Source: Bacillota bacterium (lineage in GTDB: Bacteria > Bacillota > Clostridia > Saccharofermentanales > DTU023). From it: a stretch of 64,000 bases of DNA. Of the stretch, positions 18,027-25,618 are shown piece by piece (position 1 is the stretch's first letter; each line of letters starts with the position of its first letter). Under the pieces are notes generated by a model, which was not told the origin of the DNA, did not search any database, and was given only the letters and a program-made list of their open reading frames with translations. The DNA lies in contig JAKPXB010000021.1 in assembly GCA_029570375.1 (NCBI GenBank), forward strand, positions 1 through 64,000. The letters are read 5' to 3'. The position numbers and the translations under genes are program-made.

Positions 18027-19162
18027 TCTCTTTTCCTCCAGCGCGCCATCAGCCGTGGCGCATTTTCACTCTGAGCCAGGATGCCCGAAATCCCCGGCGC
18101 GTTTGTAAAACAGATAAAGCCTATCCGGACGGATTCCGGAACACGCCTGGAGAGACAGGCGTCGATGCGATTTTTAAGAACCTCCATGATACTTTGGAGG
18201 AGACCGGCTTTGCTGATCTCCGCCAGGGCGCTGTCTGTCGTGACACTGTCCAGAACGGCACGCAGCAGCGGTAATTCCGCCCCCGCCTGCACAGCGCAGG
18301 CGGCCAGTGTTTCCATCCGGCCGTCTCCGTTCGCGGAGTGTGTATTGGTGACGCCGATGCCCAGCTTGACCATCTTGCCGATGTGCCCGATGAGGAGGAT
18401 GTTGCGGAAACCGTTTTCCACCGCGGCATCGATGGCGTCGCCGATGAAGTTTGAACAGAGAATGTGAGACTCCATGGAAAGTCCCAGTTTGTCAGAAGTG
18501 AAGGATTCGCCGTAATTGCCAGACGTGAGGAGGATGTCTTCCGAGCCTTCTGCCGCGAGCTGCTTGATTTGGAGGCGGATGGTGTCGATAAGCGCTTTTG
18601 AGCTCATCGGTTCGACAATCCCCGAGGTTCCGATAATGGAAATTCCCCCTTCGATGCCCATGCGCGGGTTGAATGTCTTCCGGGCGACGGCTTCTCCACC
18701 CGGTACGGAAATGGTAACGGAGAGCCCCCCGCCATAAGCGTAAGTATCGCAGACACTCTGTACCGCTTCCGCAATCATCCTGCGCGGTGTGGAGTTGATC
18801 GCGGCGGCTCCGACAGGCTGATCGAGCCCGGGTTTAGTCACTCGCCCGACTCCTTCTCCGCCGTCGATTTGAATGCCGCGTTCTGCTTTTCCGACTTTCG
18901 CGTAGACGAATAAGCCGTCTGTCGCGTCGGGATCGTCGCCGGCATCTTTCCTCACGGCACAGGAAACGGAATCTTCCCGCTGTTGGATGTCGGCTATCTC
19001 TAATGATAACGATATGCCGGCCGGTGTTCTGATGTCTGTCCGATATACAGGAGATCCGGAGAGAAGTGCGGCAGCCGCCGCCTTAGCAGCCGCGGCGGCA
19101 CAGGTACCTGTGGTGTAACCGCACCGCAATAGAATCCCGTTCACATTTCTCGAAAAACTCAT
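18023..19162 (-). CDS. cbiD: Cobalt-precorrin-5B C1-methyltransferase
   Basis: A 379-residue CbiD, first gene of the corrinoid operon. The N-terminal 'RCGYTTGTCAAAAAKAA' and the mid-protein 'GGISIIGTSGIVEPMS' are strong family marks. It methylates C1 in the anaerobic pathway. ATG 19162 is taken as the start, although only a weak ribosome site precedes it; the in-frame GTG seven codons later is an alternative. The weak site fits translational control by the riboswitch-like leader just upstream. Confidence 0.94.
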   Translation of the reverse strand: MSFSRNVNGILLRCGYTTGTCAAAAAKAAAAALLSGSPVYRTDIRTPAGISLSLEIADIQQREDSVSCAVRKDAGDDPDATDGLFVYAKVGKAERGIQIDGGEGVGRVTKPGLDQPVGAAAINSTPRRMIAEAVQSVCDTYAYGGGLSVTISVPGGEAVARKTFNPRMGIEGGISIIGTSGIVEPMSSKALIDTIRLQIKQLAAEGSEDILLTSGNYGESFTSDKLGLSMESHILCSNFIGDAIDAAVENGFRNILLIGHIGKMVKLGIGVTNTHSANGDGRMETLAACAVQAGAELPLLRAVLDSVTTDSALAEISKAGLLQSIMEVLKNRIDACLSRRVPESVRIGFICFTNAPGISGILAQSENAPRLMARWRKRE

Positions 19163-19228
19163 CGCTCATACTCAGATGCGTTACGCTTTTCTTCTCTATC
19201 GAAAGGAACGACAGATGCGCTGAAATAG

Positions 19229-19330
19229 ACCATATTCTTCGGTGACCGCAAAGCAATATGAAGAATGGTATCCCGGCTTTAACGGTAACGCACTTGCGAG
19301 GGACTTTCACCCTGCTTCCCCTATGATTTT
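19229..19330 (-). promoter_or_regulatory. Cobalamin riboswitch (compact type) in the cbi operon leader
   Basis: Read on the - strand, the leader has ggggaagcagggtgaaagtc followed by cgcaagtgcgttaccgtta, which matches the cobalamin-aptamer core order GGGAA / GGTGaAAgTCC / CxxGTxCGxxACxGT. Next comes agccgggatacc at about 19279-19267, close to the B12-box. A hairpin (19268-19230, arms ccattcttc / gaagaatatgg) follows directly and could be the P13 kissing stem. The peripheral P7-P11 arm seems absent, as in short aptamer variants. No U-tract terminator follows, so control may be at translation of cbiD. Confidence 0.7.
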
Positions 19331-19334
19331 TTTT

Positions 19335-19364
19335 ATGGTACGTCTTCCTTATACGCTGTGTCAA
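19335..19364 (-). promoter_or_regulatory. Candidate promoter of the cbi operon
   Basis: On the - strand, TTGACA (19364-19359) is followed after 18 bases by taccat (19340-19335). The expected transcript would begin just before the riboswitch core. The -35 is a perfect match and the -10 is moderate. Confidence 0.55.
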
Positions 19365-19452
19365 GGTTCCGGGTAACCGCACATCTCCTCTCATCCGTCG
19401 CCCAAACACCCAAATATAAATGTCGTTGATGTCGTTGATAGCCGTTTCGCAT

Positions 19453-19481
19453 TTGACATATTGAAGATGGAGGCCTATGCT
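19453..19481 (+). promoter_or_regulatory. Candidate promoter of the cbiK-importer operon
   Basis: TTGACA (19453-19458), a 17-base spacer, then tatgct (19476-19481). Transcription would start near 19488, exactly where the cobalamin aptamer's first stem begins. Confidence 0.65.
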
Positions 19482-19489
19482 TCTAGTCG

Positions 19490-19668
19490 AAGAGAACAGG
19501 CGATGGAAGTTGGTGTGAATCCGACACAAGGCCGTTGCTGTGAGCCGTTGATATTTCCGGCGGGAAGCCACTGAGAGAGATCTTGGGAAGGCGCCGGAGC
19601 CCGCGTGTAAAAGCGCGGGCGGCGAGTCAGAATACTTGCCTGCTCTCCGGCCGCGGGTTAATCCGCGG
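19490..19668 (+). promoter_or_regulatory. Cobalamin riboswitch upstream of cbiK
   Basis: The core gttggtgtgaatccgacac (19509-19527) with 'gctgtga' after it, the gccactgag arm (19567-19575) and the B12-box agtcagaatacttgcc (19625-19640) occur in order. P1 can form between gagaacaggc (19492-19501) and gcctgctctc (19639-19648). The hairpin ccgcgg-gttaat-ccgcgg (19651-19668) is placed as P13. This is a full-length aptamer with the large peripheral arm. It precedes the terminator at 19761 and the cbiK gene, so cobalamin should switch off the chelatase and importer genes. Confidence 0.9.
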
Positions 19669-19760
19669 TACGCGTTCAGTTCTGCGGACCTCCGGAACAG
19701 TGAACAAGGACGGACCATCACCCTTCCATATGAAGATTCTTCCTTTACTGTTTTATGACC

Positions 19761-19787
19761 GTTCGCGAACTGACGCGAACGTTTTTT
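19761..19787 (+). terminator. Riboswitch-controlled intrinsic terminator
   Basis: The stem gttcgcg / cgcgaac is followed by gtttttt. An alternative pairing of cgcgttcag (19671-19679) with ctgacgcg (19770-19777), with one bulged T, would disrupt it and is a plausible antiterminator. The cbiK start lies about 70 bases downstream. Confidence 0.8.
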
Positions 19788-19859
19788 ATTGTTCCGCCGC
19801 GCGGTGACAAGAGGCCGGTCGCATGATGAGGCGGACAAACATAAAGGAGGTTATTTACC

Positions 19860-20831
19860 ATGCAACCATTCAAAACCATTCTGGCAGCTGTTCTGGTGCT
19901 GTTATTGGTGCTGTCGGCAGTCAGCTGCGCACCATCGGAAACCGGCAAGCCAACGGAGCCGGAAAAGCAGACTGATCCCGTCGATTCAACGGAGCCGGAA
20001 CCGGAACCGTCTGATACGACCCCGGACGAGAGCGAAGAACCCGCGAAAAAGCCTGTGCTTCTGGTAGTCAGCTTCGGAACAAGCTACAACGACAACCGGG
20101 AGGCGACCATCGGCGCTCTTGAGAAGGCACTTACAGACGCTTATCCCGACTACGAAGTCCGCCGCGCTTTCACAAGCCAGATTATTATCGACAAGCTCAA
20201 GGATCGTGACAAGCTTGAAATCGATAACGTGACGGAAGCGATGAACCGTCTGGTAGCCGATGGTGTAAAAGATGTCATTATTCAGCCGACACATGTGATG
20301 AGCGGTTTTGAGTACGACGATGTCGTTAAAGAAACATCTGCTTTCAAAGACAAATTCACAACATTCAAGATCGGCAAACCACTGCTTACCTCAGACGCCG
20401 ATTTTGAGAAAGTCGCCGCGATTCTGGCTGAGCAGACAGATAGCGAGAATAAAAAGGAAACGGCTTTTGTGTTCATGGGGCACGGCACGGAGCACGCGGC
20501 CAACGCCACATACGCGCGTATGCAGAAAGTGATGACTGATGCCGGACACAAGAATTTCTTTGTGGGGACCGTGGAAGCGGCGCCTACTGTGGAAGACGTG
20601 CTCAAGATGGTCAAAGACGCGGGCTTCAAAAAAGTTCAGATGCGTCCCCTGATGATTGTCGCCGGCGACCACGCCAACAATGACATGGCCGGGGACGAAG
20701 ATGATTCCTGGAAATCAATCTTTGAAAAAGCGGGCATGGAGGTTGAATGCGTTCTGGAAGGTCTCGGACAGTATAAGGGAATCCAGGAGATCTTCAAGGA
20801 TCACGTTGCCGATACGATCGCCGGGAAATAA
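19860..20831 (+). CDS. cbiK: Lipoprotein sirohydrochlorin cobaltochelatase
   Basis: A 323-residue protein. Residues 1-22 are a signal peptide ending at a lipid-modifiable Cys23. Residues 24-62 are a Pro/Glu/Thr-rich linker, and residues ~63-323 are a complete CbiK-type class-II chelatase. The metal/tetrapyrrole site is intact: Glu151 (SGFEYDD), His208 (MGHGTEH) and His271 (AGDHANNDMAGD). It normally inserts cobalt into sirohydrochlorin in the cytoplasm; here it should be tethered outside the membrane. Exported CbiK is known from Desulfovibrio (CbiKP). ATG 19860 follows aaaggaggt at proper spacing. It leads a riboswitch-controlled operon with an importer, which suggests a role in metal or tetrapyrrole uptake. 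No cytoplasmic CbiK or CbiX is in the window. Confidence 0.9.
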   Translation: MQPFKTILAAVLVLLLVLSAVSCAPSETGKPTEPEKQTDPVDSTEPEPEPSDTTPDESEEPAKKPVLLVVSFGTSYNDNREATIGALEKALTDAYPDYEVRRAFTSQIIIDKLKDRDKLEIDNVTEAMNRLVADGVKDVIIQPTHVMSGFEYDDVVKETSAFKDKFTTFKIGKPLLTSDADFEKVAAILAEQTDSENKKETAFVFMGHGTEHAANATYARMQKVMTDAGHKNFFVGTVEAAPTVEDVLKMVKDAGFKKVQMRPLMIVAGDHANNDMAGDEDDSWKSIFEKAGMEVECVLEGLGQYKGIQEIFKDHVADTIAGK

Positions 20832-20881
20832 GTGACGGCGATAATAAATTCCGCGCGCTGACGCGCGCCATGATTCGGGAA

Positions 20882-20923
20882 AAACCTTGTGCGCGAAGCG
20901 GTATGGTTTCGCGCACAAGGTTT
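20882..20923 (+). repeat. Perfect 16-bp inverted repeat in the cbiK-lipoprotein gap
   Basis: The arms 20882-20897 and 20908-20923 are perfectly complementary with a 10-base loop. It forms a strong hairpin followed by only three T, so it may be a weak terminator, a processing or stability element that sets the cbiK to importer ratio, or a binding site. A smaller hairpin (gcgcg-ctga-cgcgc) lies at 20853-20866. Confidence 0.6.
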
Positions 20924-20967
20924 ATGCCCGATTTCCGATAATATAAATAGCTGAGGAGAGAAGCCCC

Positions 20968-21900
20968 ATGAGAAAAATAATCGTCATTCTTCTGGCACTT
21001 GTCATCGCTGTTACGGCTGCCGTGGCTTGTACCGACAATCCGACTGGAACCGATCCTTCCGGATCACCTTCTGCCCCTTCCGGAGAGACATCTCCGGATA
21101 ATCCGGAGCCTTCTCAGACAGATGCTCCCGGACAGGATTCTACCCGGAATACAGACACGACGTCCCCGTCCGAGAGCACGAATAGTGAATCGGCGCCGCC
21201 CGTATACGCGCGCCAGATCGCCGAAGGGACTTATAAGATTGATGTGTCGTCAAGTTCTTCCATGTTTCGGATTGTTGACGCGCAGCTGACGGTCCGTGAC
21301 GGCGCTATGACTGCCGTCCTCACCATGTCGGGTAAAGGGTACGGAAAGCTCTACATGGGGACCGGAGAGCAGGCCGAAAAGGACAGAGAGGATAGCTATA
21401 TTCCTTCTGTTAAAGACGAGAGCGGTGCGGTAACATTTACTGTTCCTGTGGAAGCGCTGAATCTGGAAACAAATTGCGCGGCGTGGAGCATCAAGAAAGA
21501 AAAATGGTACGACCGCGTACTCGTGTTCGAATCCGCCCTGATACCCGAAAATGCGCTTACCGCAGCCTCTCCGGTGGACGGACAGTATAGTGTCGAAGCG
21601 ACGCTCACCGGAGGTTCCGGCCGGGCGCACATTGAATCGCCGCTCAAACTCCGGGTCAAAGATGGCAAAATGACGGCCACGATAATCTGGAGCAGCCCGA
21701 ACTACGAGCTCATGGTTGTCGGGGGCGTTTCTTATGATCCCATTCAAACTGAGGGAAATGCCACGTTTGAAATTCCGGTGGCACTGGATACCGATCTGCC
21801 GTTTACGGCGCGCACGATTGCGATGAGCAAGCCGCACGACATTGAGTATGTGCTGCGTCTGAATGCCGCGACGCTGGTTCCCTGTGGAGATACGCCGTGA
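20968..21900 (+). CDS. Lipoprotein with two copies of an unnamed beta-rich domain
   Basis: A 310-residue exported protein. A signal peptide ends at Cys21, and residues 22-80 are a Ser/Thr/Pro-rich linker. Two homologous modules follow, at about 85-195 and 200-305. Each has an 'ADGTY-like' start, then 'RDGAMTAVLTMSGKGY' or 'KDGKMTATIIWSSPNY', a glycine-rich turn and a 'F-x-I/V-P-V' strand. I do not recognise the family with certainty; a NEAT-like or other immunoglobulin-type ligand-binding fold is possible. Its position between cbiK and a BtuF-like gene, under a cobalamin riboswitch, suggests it captures corrinoid, tetrapyrrole or cobalt at the surface. The stop overlaps the next start (gtga). 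Confidence 0.75.
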   Translation: MRKIIVILLALVIAVTAAVACTDNPTGTDPSGSPSAPSGETSPDNPEPSQTDAPGQDSTRNTDTTSPSESTNSESAPPVYARQIAEGTYKIDVSSSSSMFRIVDAQLTVRDGAMTAVLTMSGKGYGKLYMGTGEQAEKDREDSYIPSVKDESGAVTFTVPVEALNLETNCAAWSIKKEKWYDRVLVFESALIPENALTAASPVDGQYSVEATLTGGSGRAHIESPLKLRVKDGKMTATIIWSSPNYELMVVGGVSYDPIQTEGNATFEIPVALDTDLPFTARTIAMSKPHDIEYVLRLNAATLVPCGDTP

Positions 21901-23072
21901 GATCGGCCCGGAGGCAGCTGATCGCCCTGGCGCTTTTGGCAGCTGTCGTTCTCGCGTCTCTGTCCGGCTGTTCCGGAAGTTTGCCGGCCGGCCCTTCCAG
22001 TTCTGCCATTTCGCGTGTCGAGCGCCGGATGGAACTTCAGTTCGCGGAGCATTTTTCTGTGGATTATCTCGAGGACGGGCTCAAGATGATCACACTCTCG
22101 GACGGGAGCCGGTTTCTGGTCGTTCCGGAAGGGGGGAAGAAACCGGACAATCTGGAAAGTGGCGTTACGGTGCTTTCCCAGCCCATCCGCGCTATTTATC
22201 TCGCGGCAACTTCGGCGATGTGCCTCTTCGACACGCTGCATTCGCTCGACGCCGTCAGTCTTTCCGGGACGAAAGCGGACGGCTGGTATTGTGAGAACGC
22301 CCGCAGAGCGATGGAGGAGGGGCGGATACAATTTGCCGGCAAGTACAGCGAACCGGATTACGAACTGATCCTTTCATCAAAATGCGGGCTGGCCGTTGAA
22401 TCGATGATGATCAGCCACGCGCCCGCGGTGAAAGAAAAACTTATGGAGCTCGGCATCCCCGTTCTCGTCGACCTCTCCAGTCTGGAGCCGCACCCTCTCG
22501 GGCGGACAGAGTGGATCAAGCTTTACGCGGCACTCCTCGACAAGGAGGAAGAAGCGGAGCGTTTTTTTGACGAACAGGCGGCATTTCTGAACGAAGCAGG
22601 CCGTGTGCCGAATACGGGCAAGACGGTTGCCTTTTTCTTTATCAGCGCTTCGGGGCGCGCGGTCGCGAGAAAATCCGGCGATTATGTCACAAAAATGATC
22701 GCACTGGCCGGAGGTCATTATATCTTTGAGCATCTGGGCGACCCGGGGAAAGCGACCTCGACGGTCGCCCTGGAAATGGAAAAATTTTACGCGACTGCCA
22801 GAGAGGCGGATATTCTGATTTATAACAGTACGATCGGGGGGGAGCTGGCTACGCTCGACGAATTGATCGCTAAGAACGCGCTCCTGTCCGACTTCAAAGC
22901 GGTGAAAAGCGGCGATGTCTGGTGCACGGGGAAAAATCTGTTTCAGGAGACAACCCAGCTCGGTCGCATGATTCTGGAGATTCAGCATATCCTGTCGGGA
23001 ACCGGCGCCGACGATGACCATCTGATGTTTTTCTACAAGCTGAAAAGAGCCTCTGAATCGAGGGAGGACTGA
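21897..23072 (+). CDS. BtuF/FecB-type ABC substrate-binding lipoprotein
   Basis: A 391-residue periplasmic-binding-protein-like lipoprotein with signal peptide and lipobox LSGC (Cys25). The body has the two-lobe class-III pattern: 'ATSAMCLFDTLHSLDAVSL' in lobe 1, a long central helix near 'AALLDKEEEAERFFDEQ', and 'LIYNSTIGGELATLDELI' in lobe 2. Such proteins bind cobalamin, heme or siderophores. GTG 21897 overlaps the upstream stop. Riboswitch control and the chelatase gene favour a corrinoid or tetrapyrrole ligand, but specificity is inferred. Confidence 0.85.
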   Translation: MRSARRQLIALALLAAVVLASLSGCSGSLPAGPSSSAISRVERRMELQFAEHFSVDYLEDGLKMITLSDGSRFLVVPEGGKKPDNLESGVTVLSQPIRAIYLAATSAMCLFDTLHSLDAVSLSGTKADGWYCENARRAMEEGRIQFAGKYSEPDYELILSSKCGLAVESMMISHAPAVKEKLMELGIPVLVDLSSLEPHPLGRTEWIKLYAALLDKEEEAERFFDEQAAFLNEAGRVPNTGKTVAFFFISASGRAVARKSGDYVTKMIALAGGHYIFEHLGDPGKATSTVALEMEKFYATAREADILIYNSTIGGELATLDELIAKNALLSDFKAVKSGDVWCTGKNLFQETTQLGRMILEIQHILSGTGADDDHLMFFYKLKRASESRED

Positions 23073-23079
23073 GAACACG

Positions 23080-24117
23080 GTGAGCGGCAAGGGGACAGAC
23101 AGCAGCGGGCGGCTCCTGCGTTATGGTACGGTCATCGCGTCGCTCGCGGTTATGTTTCTCGTTCTGATCGGTCTCAATATTGTCATCGGCAGCGTCCGTG
23201 TCCCTCTCCGCGAACTTCTCCACATTCTGTTTACGGGAGGAGGCGGCGATACATGGCAGGGGATCATCTGGAAAATCAGGCTTCCCCGTTTGTTCGAGAG
23301 CGCGCTACTCGGCGGCGCGCTGGCGCTTTCCGGATTCCTCCTTCAGACATTCTTCAATAACCCCATCGCCGGGCCTTATGTCCTCGGCATATCGTCAGGA
23401 GCCAAACTCACCGTGGCGGCGGCCATGATTACCGCTTTTGGCGCGCAGCGCTCCCCCGGCTCGTGGTTTCTTGTCAGTGCCGCGTTTCTCGGCGCGCTGA
23501 TGTCGATGGGAGTGGTACTGCTTGTCGCCCGCAGGGTCAGGCGGTCGGCCACATTGATTGTCTGCGGCGTGATGATCGGCTATATCTGTTCCGCGATCAC
23601 GGATTTTCTCATCACTTTTGCTGACGACGCGAGTATTGTAAACCTGCACAATTGGACGCGCGGCAGTTTTTCCGGTGCGACATGGGATGATATCAGGGTG
23701 ATATCTGTCGTCGTTCTCTCCGCTTCTGCCGTGGTATTCCTGCTTTCCAAACCGATAAGCGCCTACCAGATGGGGGAATACTACGCGAAAAATATGGGTG
23801 TCAATGTGCAGGTGTTCAGGATCGTCCTCGTCCTTCTGTCCAGCGTGCTCTCCGCCTGCGTGACGGCTTTTGCCGGGCCGGTATCATTCGTGGGGATCGC
23901 GGTGCCGCATCTCGTCAAGGCGCTGCTCAATACATCGAAGCCAATTGTCGTGATCCCTGTCTGTTTTCTCGGGGGATCGGTTTTCTGCATGGCGTGCGAT
24001 CTGATCGCCCGGACAGCCTTCGCGCCGCAGGATATTTCAGTGAGTTCCGTCACGGCTGTCTTCGGGGCGCCGGTGGTGATTGCACTCATGATTAAAAAGC
24101 GCGGCAGGGAAATGTAA
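23080..24117 (+). CDS. FecCD/BtuC-family ABC transporter permease
   Basis: A 345-residue integral membrane protein with about nine to ten hydrophobic segments. The family coupling and channel motifs are present: 'RLPRLFESALLGGALALSG' near residue 70, 'NNPIAGPYVLGISSGAKL' near residue 95, and 'AGPVSFVGIAVPHLVK' near residue 265. It starts at GTG 23080, 7 bases after the binding-protein stop, and its stop overlaps the ATPase start by one base. It is the membrane part of the cobalamin-regulated importer. Confidence 0.92.
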   Translation: MSGKGTDSSGRLLRYGTVIASLAVMFLVLIGLNIVIGSVRVPLRELLHILFTGGGGDTWQGIIWKIRLPRLFESALLGGALALSGFLLQTFFNNPIAGPYVLGISSGAKLTVAAAMITAFGAQRSPGSWFLVSAAFLGALMSMGVVLLVARRVRRSATLIVCGVMIGYICSAITDFLITFADDASIVNLHNWTRGSFSGATWDDIRVISVVVLSASAVVFLLSKPISAYQMGEYYAKNMGVNVQVFRIVLVLLSSVLSACVTAFAGPVSFVGIAVPHLVKALLNTSKPIVVIPVCFLGGSVFCMACDLIARTAFAPQDISVSSVTAVFGAPVVIALMIKKRGREM

Positions 24118-25235
24118 TGGATATCTTTCTCTCTACACGCGATCTCGCCGTCGGATACAATGGCAAAGCATTGATCCACGGCATCGATATCAATCTCCGC
24201 CGCGGGACGATCCTGACGCTGATCGGTCCGAACGGGGCGGGTAAATCTACCATACTCAAGACGATCGCCAAATACCTCAAAACGATCTGTGGGGCCATCT
24301 ATATCGACGGGCGGTCCATCGACGACATGAACGAGCGCGATATGTCTTTTCTGCTGTCCGTGGTGCTGACGCAGAGACTCCGGACAGAGCGCATGACGTG
24401 TGAGGAGATTGTGGGAACCGGCCGCTATCCGTTTACGGGCATGCTCGGCATTCTCTCAGAGGAAGACAAAGCGCAGGTCAGGGAATCGATGGAACTGACG
24501 GATGTGTGGGATCTCCGCGAGCGCGATTTCATGCAGATCAGTGACGGGCAGCGGCAGAGAATACTCCTGGCGAGAGCGATCTGTCAGCAGCCGAGCGCGA
24601 TTGTGCTGGACGAACCCACGTCTTTTCTCGATATCCGCTACCAGGTTGAATTCCTTCAGATACTGCGCGATATGGCGCGCGAGAGAGGAATCGCGGTGAT
24701 TATGTCGCTGCACGAACTGGGGCTCGCGGAACGTATTTCGGACGATGTGCTGTGTGTCAAAGGCGAGACGATTGAGGATTACGGCCGCGCGCGGGATATT
24801 TTTACCCGGGAACGGATCGAAAAACTCTACGACCTGAAGGAAGGAAGCTATAACCCGCTCTTCGGCAGCCTGGAGATGAAGCGTCCGAATGGCGAGCCGC
24901 GGCTGTTTGTCATCGCCGGCGGGGGGACGGGGACGGGAGTCTACCGCGAATTGCAGAAGATGGACTGTCCCTTTGTAACCGGCATTCTGCATGAAAACGA
25001 CATCGATTACCCTGTGGCGAAGGACCTTGCCTCCGAAATGATCACCGAACGCGCCTTCATGCCCGTTTCCGACGAGACATATGCGCGCGCTCTGGAGGCG
25101 CTTCGCCGATGCGACACCGTACTCAACTGCCTTTCCTCATATGGAGAAGCGAACGCCAGAAATCAATCGCTGGCGGAGGATGCCAAAACACTGGGGCTGC
25201 GCGTCATCGCGCACCCGGAGGATTATTCTCAGTAA
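24117..25235 (+). CDS. BtuD/FepC-type ABC ATP-binding protein with extra C-terminal domain
   Basis: A 372-residue protein. Residues 1-255 are a standard ABC ATPase: Walker A GPNGAGKS, signature region 'QISDGQRQRI' (Asp replaces the second Gly of LSGGQ) and Walker B 'IVLDEPTSFLD'. Residues ~261-372 form an additional domain beginning 'LFVIAGGGTGTGVYRELQ', which looks like a Rossmann-type nucleotide-binding segment and is absent from BtuD or FepC. It could be a regulatory or ligand-sensing module. The gene ends the riboswitch-controlled operon. Confidence 0.9.
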   Translation: MDIFLSTRDLAVGYNGKALIHGIDINLRRGTILTLIGPNGAGKSTILKTIAKYLKTICGAIYIDGRSIDDMNERDMSFLLSVVLTQRLRTERMTCEEIVGTGRYPFTGMLGILSEEDKAQVRESMELTDVWDLRERDFMQISDGQRQRILLARAICQQPSAIVLDEPTSFLDIRYQVEFLQILRDMARERGIAVIMSLHELGLAERISDDVLCVKGETIEDYGRARDIFTRERIEKLYDLKEGSYNPLFGSLEMKRPNGEPRLFVIAGGGTGTGVYRELQKMDCPFVTGILHENDIDYPVAKDLASEMITERAFMPVSDETYARALEALRRCDTVLNCLSSYGEANARNQSLAEDAKTLGLRVIAHPEDYSQ

Positions 25236-25618
25236 ATACCGTTGTTTACCGTGTAAAAAGGATATTGCTATGCACCTGACACCGGGTGGAATGAAGCTTC
25301 CCGCGGTTGGTATTTTCGCAGCTCCCGGGAACAGCGCGATGACGCCTGATACTGCATTCATTTAATTTATTCAGAAGATCGTATTTTATTCATATTTAAG
25401 ATCGTGCCGGCAAATTTCGGGCAGAGCGGTAGGCGGCTGAGCATCCCATTTTCGCATCGGGGACGGAAGCACAGCCGCTTGTCCGGTTTCCCTGAAAAAA
25501 CGCGGCAAAAGTCATGGATTTGCACAAGTACGTCTGATATATCTGCCATTTTCTGGTGAAATCTGTTATCCTTTAACCATAGAATTTACAGAACTTTTGT
25601 ACTGTAGGAGGACTAGTT
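25236..25618. other. Intergenic region with a possible structured leader
   Basis: No supportable gene was found. A promoter-like AT-rich stretch at about 25360-25400 precedes a GC-rich segment (25405-25490) that can fold: gcggctg (25433-25439) pairs with cagccgc (25472-25478) around an inner catccc / ggggac arm, and ccgg occurs on each side. It lies upstream of the nucleotidase gene on its sense strand. I could not match it to a riboswitch class. The ribosome site tgtaggagg sits at 25603-25611. Confidence 0.4.

Noticed and set aside
8368-18467. Many long open frames on the + strand opposite the corrinoid operon
   Set aside because: They follow from the GC-rich codon bias of the - strand genes, and all are covered by confidently identified cbi genes.
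19083-19838. A long - strand open frame across the cbiD start and both riboswitches
   Set aside because: It covers two aptamers, two promoters and a terminator, has no ribosome site and shows no protein-like pattern.
25405-25490. Assignment of the structured leader to a known riboswitch class
   Set aside because: None of the conserved core sequences of the common classes could be found, so it is reported only as a possible structure.
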